Shown piece after piece: positions 9,794 to 17,473 of a DNA stretch of 17,500 bases. The translations under genes were made by a program, and so were the position numbers. Origin of the DNA: Zelonia costaricensis (Eukaryota; Euglenozoa; Kinetoplastea; Trypanosomatida; Trypanosomatidae); contig JASAOO010003253.1 in the NCBI GenBank assembly GCA_030849075.1, positions 1 to 17,500 on the forward strand. The letters are read 5' to 3'. The number at the start of each line of letters is the position of its first letter. Within the stretch, counting starts at the first letter, position 1. The notes beneath the pieces are model-generated. The model was given only the letters and a program-made list of their open reading frames with translations. It was not told the DNA's origin and searched no databases.

Positions 9794-9924
9794 TTTTTTT
9801 TTTTTTCAGGAGCAGTATGAGCACCGCCGCAGCGGTAGTAGCCGTGGTAGAGTTTGAGGATGCAGGCGCGGTCAGGAAGAAGGCAGTAGTCAAAGCTCTT
9901 GAATGCACATGGAGAACACCATAA
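9794..9924 (+). other. Poly-T, CAG and 35-codon mini-ORF on the opposite strand
   Basis: T13 at 9794-9806 is followed directly by CAG and, eight bases later, by an ATG at 9817-9819 opening a 35-residue frame (MSTAAAVVAVVEFEDAGAVR and on) that stops at TAA 9922-9924. The layout resembles a splice acceptor plus start on the strand opposite to both genes. Only about half its third positions are G or C, and the minus strand of the same DNA scores better, so translation is doubtful. Confidence 0.15.
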
Positions 9925-10184
9925 ACACACACACACACACTTGCGCACAGGGGCACAGACGAGCACGTTCGCACTCGCACACGTGTGAACTTGCAGGTGA
10001 GACGCGCGAAGGTCACAGGCCAGGGCGGGGGTGGGGGAGCCGGTGTGCACGCAGCCACTGCACGCAAGAGGAAGCACTTCGCCTGTCCCTCTCGTGCGTT
10101 TGCGCGTTTGAATCTCAACACGGGGCGTGTGGGCATCAACTTGCTCACTTCAAGAGGCGTCGAGCACTGCACCGCAAGGGGCAC
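9823..10184 (-). pseudogene. Coding-like island in the spacer, possible gene relic
   Basis: Two adjacent minus-strand segments look more like protein than the rest of the spacer. The frame from the ATG at 10184-10182 begins MPLAVQCSTPLEVSKLMPT; about 70% of the third positions in its first 43 codons are G or C. In another frame, 9903-9823 encodes FKSFDYCLLPDRACILKLYH plus seven more residues, with 21 of 27 third positions G or C and no nearby ATG. A GT tract separates them. A decayed gene fragment is one reading; chance in a moderately GC-rich stretch is the other. I recognise no family. Confidence 0.2.
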
Positions 10185-11312
10185 TCGCGCTGTTGCTTCT
10201 CAGCAGCACGAGGCTCGTGCGTCCGGCTTGGCTCGACGTTTTTTTCTTTTCCCTTCTTTTTCTTGTTTAGCCTAATACCACGTCCCCTGCACGGCATCGC
10301 ACGCCATCACAGTATACATATGGGCAGGAGTGAATCGCGCGCTCTCACCCTCCCCCCTCCGCTTCTTACCTCTTCCTGCGTCGCTGCACTTCATCATCGG
10401 ACTGCAAAAAGAAGGCTGCCGTGAGGGGGGAGGGGGGGGGGAGGAGTGACGGGGCGGAGGGGGGGGGGGGCCAATACACGAAGGATAATAGACGCCATTG
10501 GAGGTGAAGGGAGGCGCCTTCGAGGAGGGCAGAGAGAGAGAGCAAACACATGCACACTAACACACATACACACTCACACACACACACAAAAGGAAAAGAA
10601 AGGCGAAAGGAGAAGAGAAAGAGCCGGGTGAGGGGGGTCAATACGAATTGCTTGGACGGCGCAGTTGATCGCATACACGCACCTGCACGCACCGTGGGCG
10701 TGTCGACACACGCACACTCACACGTGCACAGCAGAAAAGGGGAAAAAGGGAGCATCACAGCAGCACCAACAAAGAGAGTTCAACAGCGGCAGCAGCAGGC
10801 CGACGGAGGAGAGAGAGGCAGAGGTGACCGACCCTCCGTCGCACGGTGTGTATGTGTGTGTCGCGAAGGGCATCCGCGCAAGCTGATCACTTTCTTCTAG
10901 AATTGCGGTGTCCAATCAAGCAGCAATTCGAGAAACTGAGAAAGGAAGCGAGGTAGGAAAAGAGGCACAATGCAGGTGTGAGCATCGCAAGCCCGTGTGA
11001 GCGGGCATTGCAAACGTGAGAAAAGAAAAATGATAAAACGAAAAGCACAACGCAGAGGGGGGGGGGGAGGGGCGGTGCATGGAAGTGTTTTCCACGTCGC
11101 TCGGTGCCCTCTCTCAGCTACGGCATTGCTTTTTTTTTTTTGTTGCTTGTTTCGAGCGCAATTGTGGTGCACAGACACACAGACACACACACACACATAT
11201 TCTCCTCGTAAAACGGAGCGGCGTATACTCTTCGGCATGCCGACGCTCTTTTCATCCATCACAGAAACAAGAGAAAGAAAAAAATGTGGCAAGACGGAGG
11301 AGCAGGAGGAAA

Positions 11313-11336
11313 GGGGGATGGGGATGGGGATGGGGA
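11313..11336 (+). repeat. (GGGGAT)n hexamer repeat, G-quadruplex motif
   Basis: Four runs of at least four G separated by AT. This is a canonical G-quadruplex motif on the + strand, and C-rich in minus-strand RNA. Confidence 0.85.
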
Positions 11337-11408
11337 GGATGACAGACAGGTGTTGAGGGTCAAGCAGCAAGGAAGTATCACGCAGACACACGCTGGCAAT
11401 ATCTGCGG

Positions 11409-11412
<4 letters not shown>

Positions 11413-11444
<32 letters not shown>
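11413..11444. repeat. (GT)n microsatellite
   Basis: About 16 uninterrupted TG/GT units on the + strand, the reverse polarity to most other dinucleotide tracts of the window. Confidence 0.95.
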
Positions 11445-11445
<1 letters not shown>

Positions 11446-11810
11446 AGCGTATTCCACGTACAAGACATCGTCCGGCATCGGCTCCCAGAGTGCGTGCCTA
11501 CCTTTGCTCGCTCGCCGACATTCACGACGACAGTGCGAACATGTCCGAACACGCGACAGCAGTAACTCGCGGATTCACGCGCGAGCGTGGGTAGGAGGAA
11601 TTGCACGACAAGGGTCGTCCCGACCACGGTGGAGCAGCTAAGGGAGGGGAGGGAGGGGGGGGGAGTGGAAGTGTGGGCTGGGGATGCGAAGAGGGAGATG
11701 AGGCGAGCTGCTACTATACAAGGCGCGACAACCCAAAAAAAAAAAAAGAGGGGAGTCAAATGGGAATTACCACCAAGGAGAGGCTCCATTGCGAGCGCAG
11801 TGATCGACAG

Positions 11811-11834
11811 AGAAGAGAAGAGAAGAGAAGAGAG
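11811..11834. repeat. (AGAAG)n pentamer repeat followed by G13
   Basis: Four perfect AGAAG units at 11811-11830 plus a partial unit, running into a 13-base G-run at 11834-11846. On the minus strand this is a C13 then CTTCT tract. Confidence 0.9.
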
Positions 11835-12312
11835 GGGGGGGGGGGGAGGAGGAAGCAGGAGGGAGTAGACGGCGTGGCCAGGGAGCCCGCAGAAGCGAGG
11901 GATGTGCCGCTCTGACCCGGGCGGGGCTGAAAGCGCCAAGAGAAAAGCAAACAAACAAAAAAACAAAGCAGCTTGAGCTCGTTCAAACTGCGTCTCCCTC
12001 GCGCCTATCCGTTTCCGTGCGGCGAAGTTGCTAAAGTGCTCGGAGGTGCGTGTCGGAAGAGGATGGCGGGGGGGGGTGGGGGTGGGAGCGAGAGACGGAG
12101 GGAGGGAGGCAGAGGGGCAGAGGGAGTCGATGTGGAAACCCACACGCGAGCACGCACAGAAGACAACAACTGCAAGGCAACACGAAGAAACGAAAAGCGG
12201 TGCAAGCAAAGCCAAAACACACCCACACCCACACCTACACACACACATACACAGAAAAATATATACGCGATACGCACAAATGCGCTCCGCGAGAATCGAA
12301 ACATGAAAACGT

Positions 12313-12317
<5 letters not shown>

Positions 12318-12358
<41 letters not shown>
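12318..12358. repeat. (CA)n microsatellite, longest of the window
   Basis: About 20 perfect CA units on the + strand, about 35 bases downstream of the last coding-like codon 3' of gene B. It marks the edge between coding-like and spacer sequence. Confidence 0.95.
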
Positions 12359-12361
<3 letters not shown>

Positions 12362-12392
12362 GGAGCACACTAGTTTCGCTCCGGGAAGTTGC

Positions 12393-13233
12393 TCAACGAG
12401 AAAAGATGCGCGCTTTACGTCCGTACGGGGAGCTGGCAGTGGAGGAGAAGTTGTTGCTGCGCCTAGAGCTCGACTGCTGCTGGGGTGAGTGGCGCGGCGA
12501 CTGCGACGGCGATGGATGGTGCTGGGAGAGGACCCGGTCCAGGCTGCCCGCGTCGAAGATGGAGACGTCCGCAACCGGGACATCGCCGACGGGCAGCACC
12601 ACCACCGTGCGGTGCCCCGGCCCCGCTTCTGGGGACTGGGCTGCATTGGCTGCCGCTGCTCCTGGCCTTGGATGGCCCCTGCTGCAGCGGCACCGGCGGC
12701 ACCAGCAGCATCCTTGCGTGGGTGCTGCAGCGCGGCTCCCGGCAGGAGCATCTGCCGTTGCGCTGGCGAGAGCACCCGGTCGGACGACGGGTGGCTGTCA
12801 CACGCCGATCGCGACAGCAAGGCAGAGTCGCGCTGATGCTGCGACCGCCGCCGCGCCGCGCTGTCGTCGAGCAGCGACATCTCCTCCACGGAGGCGTGCG
12901 AGGTGGTGGTGCTGCCCGTCTGCACGGAGCGCCAGCTGCGGAGGTGCGTCGGCGTGTGTGCCTGCTGCGGCGCGACGAGCTGCGACCGTGCGTGGGCCGC
13001 GGCGGGCGCGGGGGCTGCGACAGCGGCGTGGACTCGTGCAGCTTTGCACACACGACCTCACTCGTCCGCTCCGCGACAAGGGCAGGAGGGTTCACAGGGG
13101 AGCTGTCCAGGTGCGCGCCGTTCATCACGAAGGAGAGGACGGACATGCACGAGGAGAGAGTGTGGTGCGACGAGCTGCTGCGGCTGCCGCTTGCACTCGC
13201 CGCGCCATCGGCGTCGTCGTCGCCGGAGGCGAC
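12393..13233 (-). pseudogene. Interrupted C-terminal continuation of gene B
   Basis: Directly after the TAG of gene B the same frame continues as protein-like sequence: VASGDDDADGAASASG, a Ser-rich stretch, then MSVLSFVMNGAHLDSSPVNP and on to about 13015, with high G/C in third positions. From about 13010 the sense passes to a second frame (SQLVAPQQAHTPTHLRSW; VEEMSLLDDSAARRRSQHQR; SSDRVLSPAQRQMLLPG) down to 12615-12679. It then passes to a third frame (TVVVLPVGDVPVADVSIFDA; SLDRVLSQHHPSPSQSPRHS) that ends at TGA 12395-12393. Both changes equal loss of one base, and both regions contain C or G runs of 4-5. Adding two bases to the 841 gives an exact multiple of three, about 280 residues. Composition (Ser, Pro, RRxS) matches gene B. 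It may be decay after a stop-gain, sequence error, or both. Confidence 0.65.
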
Positions 13234-16200
13234 CTAGGTGATGTGGAAGGGCTCCGCCTGCTCGTTCCCGCTGCTTCGGCCACGCTCAGTGTACAGCCAG
13301 CTGGCGCCTCCACGCTGCTGCTGCTGCTGCTGTTGTTGTTGCGGCAGCTGCCACGCGCGGCTCCGCGACCGCGGCGACAAGGCACTGCCACTACTGCTGC
13401 CCCGCGACAAAGACGATGGCGCTCGCACCGCCACGTTTGCTGGGAGCTCGGCGTCGATACTCTGCGGGGCCGGCGAGGCGCTTCCGCCCGTCCCGTTGTA
13501 GAAGGACGAGAGACGCTCCTCCACGGAAGAGCGGAAGGAGTACGTTGACGCCGAGAAGGTGCCAAAGCAAACGTCACTGTTCGTGCGTCGCAGCACGCCC
13601 GACCCGATCTCGTGGCCGGAGCGGCGCGCGTTCATGTGCAGGCCCTGCCCTACCGCGGGCTTCGTGAAGGACAGCCCGGGCGTGATGACCGCTCGTGGAA
13701 GCTGCAGGCCGACCCACGGCTCGTGGCGCCCTCCGGCTGCCGTCGGCGAACCCGCGCCTACCTCATCGCGCCGCGACGTGCGCGAGCCACGCTGGGTGTA
13801 CTGCCGGTTGACAGCCAGGCGATCGTGCGAGCGTCGCTTGTGCTTAGCCGTGAGGCTCTCGCGGCCGATGCGGATGCCGCCGGCGGACGGGCTTCGCGCG
13901 TTGCGCTGCAGCGGCGTCGTAAAGTCGCCGGAGGGGGAGCCGCAGCTGCTCCGTCGTGCACCCCGCGCACGGCGCAGGGTGCCGTCCGTCTCGGGCGAGT
14001 CCGCGGCGTCGGCGTACTCGGAGCTGGTGGAGAGGTCGTGCGAGGGGCCGCGGGCGCCGCGGCCGAAGCGTTCGGAGCTGGCGAGCACGCTGCGGAACTT
14101 GAACGCGGCCGCCGCTCCACCGGAGGTGGGTGGTGGGGAGGCGGGCGGCAGCGGCGGCGGCGTCGCCGCCGCGAGGGGGCGTGGCGAGGTGGCGCGTGAC
14201 GCGTCCGTGAACAGCGCGCCCATCGCGTGGCTCGCGGCTGCCGCGTTGGGCCATGTGGACGCGATCGAGTGCTCCAGGGACGACTTGTCGTGCAGCGCGG
14301 CGGAGACGGAAACATCGGACGACGACGCCATCGACGCCGTCACGTGCGAGTGTGCGCTGGAGCGCGGGCGCAGCGAAGACTCGCTTCCGTCGTGTGGTGC
14401 AAGCGCCACGTCGACGACGGCGTCGCCGCCGCCATTTCCGCTGTCCGCTGGGACGCGGCATCCACAGGTGCTCGCGTGGCCCGGCGCCCCCGTCGTCGTG
14501 TCGCGGAGGGAGCTGATGCTGTCGGTGTTGGTGGCGGCCGTCCACGGCGGCGACTGCTCCGGCGAGCCGGCCTCGGGCCGGGACGATGAGGTATCGAGGT
14601 GAAGCGCGTTGTGTGAGGAGGCGGAGCAGGTGGAGTAGTGTGTGGTGTGCTGGACCCCACACAGCGGCTCCTCCGCCGCCGTGCTGGCCCCCGAGAGCGA
14701 CGTCAGAAGGGCCGCCAAGGCAACCCGCGTCGGGCTCCACAGCTGTTGGTGGGGCTGCTGCTGCGGCTGCCAGTGCTCCGCATCTTCGCTTCCTGCGGAA
14801 CCGCTGAGTGGGCTGGGGGATGCCGGCGCGGGGGGGAGCGGCGTGACATGGGGCGGCAGCGGAAGAAACTCGCCGCTCTCCCTGACGGCGTGCAGGAACA
14901 CCGGCCCAGCGGGGGCCGGGAATCCGGGCGCCGCGGCGGCGTTCGGCGACGCGAGCTTGGAAGGCGAGCCGCTGAAGGTGGAGAGCGGGAACGGTGGCGG
15001 CGCCTCGACGGTGGTCGGGGACGTCAGTGCACTCGCGGCGCCACCACCAGCCACGGCAGGACACTCGTGCAGTGGCTGCGCCGGCGGTCGTCGTGGTGTG
15101 ACGGGCTGCGGCGGCGACGGCGAGACCGTCGTGGTGGCACTCCACGAGTCTGTCAGGGCTACGCCAGTCGCCCCGCTGCGCACGGCGGGGAGGGCGCGCA
15201 GGACGTGCAGGTCGGGCGAAGAGCGCCCATCCGCGTAGCCGCTGCCGCTGAACACCGCGCAGACGTTCGCTTCGAGGGGGCGCGAGCTCGTGCTGGTCAG
15301 CCGCAGACTGCCCGCGCTGGAGACGGCGGGCGTCTGGATGCTCGGGTCATGGCTGCTCGACATCGCCGCTGCAGTGACCCGCACCGAGTTAATGGCTGAC
15401 AGCAGCGCGGCCGGCGTGCTGGCGCTGATGCCGGCGAGCGGCAGGCCAGCAAGGCCGCCGCCGACGCCACATCCCGTCAGCACAGCTCCGCCACCGGGTG
15501 CTGCGGCCGCGTTGCCACGAGAGAAGCCGGTGGGCAGGGTCGGGGCGTGGCTCTTCGGCAGAGCCCGCAGCGCGCCGTAGACTGCACCGGCGTCCTGCGG
15601 CGTGGGCGGCGTCATGGGCTCCAGGTCGTGCCCCGCGGTCGGCCCAACCCCGTGCAGTGCCGTGTTATTCGGCGAGAGGCGCGGCCCGAGATCGGCGTAC
15701 AACCCCGCGTGGACAGCCGCGGCGCTGCCAAGACTGCCGCGGCGGGCTGGCGACTCCGCGGAGGTGGAGGGCGGCAGGTTTGGCATGAGGGCCAGGGTGT
15801 TGGGGGAGGCGATCCGCCGGCCGCCCGCGAGGCTGGAGGCCGGGCTGAGCGGCGCGGGCGCATGCGTGGCGGGTGAGCCCGTCGCGTTCGTGCGGCGCAC
15901 CGGCAGTGCCTGCCACTCCCCGCCTGCGCCGAAGCGGGAGCCGTTGCTGCTGGTGAGCGAGGTCAAGATCGAGGCCGTCTGCCCGGAGATGGAGGATGCG
16001 GGGGCGGGGGCAACGCACCCCGGCCCGGCCGCGCCCTCCTCTGTCGATGCCGCCGCACCGCCGCCGCTGCCGTTCCCACGCCGCTGCCGCCCGGTGGCGA
16101 GCCGACGCGCACTCGATGCGGCGGCTGTCGCCGTTGAGGTGGTGGTGGTGGTGGTGGTGGGCAGCGGTGGCGGTGGCGGCGGCTGACTTCGCTGCGGTGG

Positions 16201-17463
16201 GAACTTCGCCGCGGCGGCTGTGGGAAAGGAGGGGCGTGTGCTGCCTCCCGGCGTGCGCTTGGGATGGGACACGCGGAAAGCCACGCCGGCGGTCTTCGCG
16301 GACCCCGCGGCTGCCCTCGCCGGTGACAGGGGTGCCGGCGCGCCAGCAGCGAGGAAGGAGGGCTGCGCCTGCGACGGTGCTGGTGATGTTAGCGTGGCGG
16401 ACGACGGGAAGCCGCTCGCGACGCCGTTGCCGCTGTCTGACGTGACGATCGCCGCGGAGGCCGAGGGCGGGTGGCCGGAGGAGGCGATGGCGTTGGGGAG
16501 GGCGCGGAAGGGGGGCAGGGCCGGCGGGCGGCCCGTCTGGAATTCGTGCTCCGGCTCCACATCGGTGTCATCAGCGCTCAGACGCTTGCTACTGAGCGAG
16601 GGCAGCATCGGCGTGTCCACCGCAGTGTCCGCCGCGGCGGCGGTGGTGACGGTGGTGCCCGTGCGGGCGCTGTCCCCGCTCGCGCTTTCATCGGCGCTGT
16701 TGCGGGCGCTGACGGAAGGGCGCCCGCGCACCTCGACGCTGAACGAGTTGCTCGGTGTGCTGTGCGAGAGGGGGGTGGCCGGCGTGCCGGGCCCCGTGAG
16801 GCGCCGCTGGCCTTGCACGGGCGCGGGGTTGGGCACGGGCAGCGTCGGAACGCGCAGCGGCGACTGCGGCACCCACGGCGGCACACCACCGCTGCTGTTG
16901 CCGCTGACGGACACCGACAGCGAGGCCGCCCCCATGCTCATGCTGTCAACGCTGTTGTGCCGCGAGGGCGGTGGGGTGATGAAGGCAAGCGGCGCCTTGA
17001 CAATGTGTCGCTGAGGACTGGTGCGACGGCCTCGGCTGGCTGCCGACTGCCCGAGCACCGCCGGCTGCTGCTGCTGCTGCTGCTGCTGGCTGGGGGAGGG
17101 CGGCAGCGCGCAGTGCGCGTGCTCAAGCTTCTCCCTCGACGCGGGCGTTGCGGCGCCGGCGGCGGAGAGGCCGAGGTGGCCGAGCGAGCCAGCCGGGGGT
17201 GTCCGCATCTCGAGGGACTCCAGCGATGGCGAGCACATCCCTGCGTCTTTGCGAATCGGCAGCGGCCGCTCCGAGGACGAGTGCACCTCCGGGACGGCGC
17301 TCGAGTCGACCCACCGCAGCGCCGTCTGCCGCACTCGGCTGCTCGTCCCGCCACCGGCACCATTGCCGCGGGCCGTAGCCTTTGTGCGCGGCGCCACACT
17401 GGCGATCTGGCGTGGACTGAGGTCATCCAGCCAACCTTCTTCAACACCTGGCTGCTTGCGCAT
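13234..17463 (-). CDS. Gene B: giant low-complexity hypothetical protein, 1409 residues
   Basis: An intronless frame from the ATG at 17463-17461 to the TAG at 13236-13234. The frame is open upstream to the window edge, so the N-terminus may extend further; this ATG is kept because it is the first after a polypyrimidine-AG site. No enzymatic domain, signal peptide or membrane segment is recognised. The chain is Ser/Ala/Pro/Thr-rich: Gln at 126-133 and 1375-1383, Pro at 428-433, Thr at 436-442, and dozens of SP and TP sites. RRxS-type sites include KRLS 293-296, RRGS 574-577, RRSS 1170-1173, KRRS 1209-1212 and RRTNS 1292-1296. Residues 1200-1235 are basic and could act as a nuclear signal. Residues 1245-1325 look most ordered. 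The frame continues past the stop (see 12393-13233), so the product may be shortened. Disordered phosphoprotein is the only supported description. Confidence 0.85.
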   Translation of the reverse strand: MRKQPGVEEGWLDDLSPRQIASVAPRTKATARGNGAGGGTSSRVRQTALRWVDSSAVPEVHSSSERPLPIRKDAGMCSPSLESLEMRTPPAGSLGHLGLSAAGAATPASREKLEHAHCALPPSPSQQQQQQQQPAVLGQSAASRGRRTSPQRHIVKAPLAFITPPPSRHNSVDSMSMGAASLSVSVSGNSSGGVPPWVPQSPLRVPTLPVPNPAPVQGQRRLTGPGTPATPLSHSTPSNSFSVEVRGRPSVSARNSADESASGDSARTGTTVTTAAAADTAVDTPMLPSLSSKRLSADDTDVEPEHEFQTGRPPALPPFRALPNAIASSGHPPSASAAIVTSDSGNGVASGFPSSATLTSPAPSQAQPSFLAAGAPAPLSPARAAAGSAKTAGVAFRVSHPKRTPGGSTRPSFPTAAAAKFPPQRSQPPPPPPLPTTTTTTTSTATAAASSARRLATGRQRRGNGSGGGAAASTEEGAAGPGCVAPAPASSISGQTASILTSLTSSNGSRFGAGGEWQALPVRRTNATGSPATHAPAPLSPASSLAGGRRIASPNTLALMPNLPPSTSAESPARRGSLGSAAAVHAGLYADLGPRLSPNNTALHGVGPTAGHDLEPMTPPTPQDAGAVYGALRALPKSHAPTLPTGFSRGNAAAAPGGGAVLTGCGVGGGLAGLPLAGISASTPAALLSAINSVRVTAAAMSSSHDPSIQTPAVSSAGSLRLTSTSSRPLEANVCAVFSGSGYADGRSSPDLHVLRALPAVRSGATGVALTDSWSATTTVSPSPPQPVTPRRPPAQPLHECPAVAGGGAASALTSPTTVEAPPPFPLSTFSGSPSKLASPNAAAAPGFPAPAGPVFLHAVRESGEFLPLPPHVTPLPPAPASPSPLSGSAGSEDAEHWQPQQQPHQQLWSPTRVALAALLTSLSGASTAAEEPLCGVQHTTHYSTCSASSHNALHLDTSSSRPEAGSPEQSPPWTAATNTDSISSLRDTTTGAPGHASTCGCRVPADSGNGGGDAVVDVALAPHDGSESSLRPRSSAHSHVTASMASSSDVSVSAALHDKSSLEHSIASTWPNAAAASHAMGALFTDASRATSPRPLAAATPPPLPPASPPPTSGGAAAAFKFRSVLASSERFGRGARGPSHDLSTSSEYADAADSPETDGTLRRARGARRSSCGSPSGDFTTPLQRNARSPSAGGIRIGRESLTAKHKRRSHDRLAVNRQYTQRGSRTSRRDEVGAGSPTAAGGRHEPWVGLQLPRAVITPGLSFTKPAVGQGLHMNARRSGHEIGSGVLRRTNSDVCFGTFSASTYSFRSSVEERLSSFYNGTGGSASPAPQSIDAELPANVAVRAPSSLSRGSSSGSALSPRSRSRAWQLPQQQQQQQQQRGGASWLYTERGRSSGNEQAEPFHIT

Positions 17464-17473
17464 CGTGCAGAGT

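Larger units (their letters stand above)
6771..12392. other. Long low-complexity spacer: 3' UTR of gene B and upstream region of gene A
   Basis: About 5.6 kb with no convincing gene. The content is (CA)n/(GT)n tracts, G-runs of 9-13 on the + strand (7798-7806, 8469-8480, 9563-9571, 10432-10441, 10459-10470, 11057-11067, 11834-11846, 12068-12076), A-runs and purine-rich sequence. Long frames here (up to about 370 codons) pass through dinucleotide repeats and give Cys-Val or Thr-His runs, so they are not credible. More complex islands lie at about 9380-9560, 9810-10320, 11080-11260 and 11445-11640. No tRNA, snoRNA or retroposon could be confirmed by eye; a SIDER-type element would need a database comparison. 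Confidence 0.6.

Noticed and set aside
9810..10320. Complex stretch considered as a SIDER-type retroposon
   Set aside because: No flanking duplication or recognised consensus could be confirmed by eye. A comparison with SIDER profiles would be needed.
11259..12368. 369-codon minus-strand frame in the spacer
   Set aside because: It begins and ends in dinucleotide repeats (Cys-Val and Thr-His runs) and crosses homopolymers. No segment has sustained coding character.
12406..13548. 380-codon + strand frame across the end of gene B
   Set aside because: It is antisense to gene B and its tail, in which the minus-strand frames have far better composition. Its own product is Arg/Ala/Trp/Cys-rich shadow sequence.
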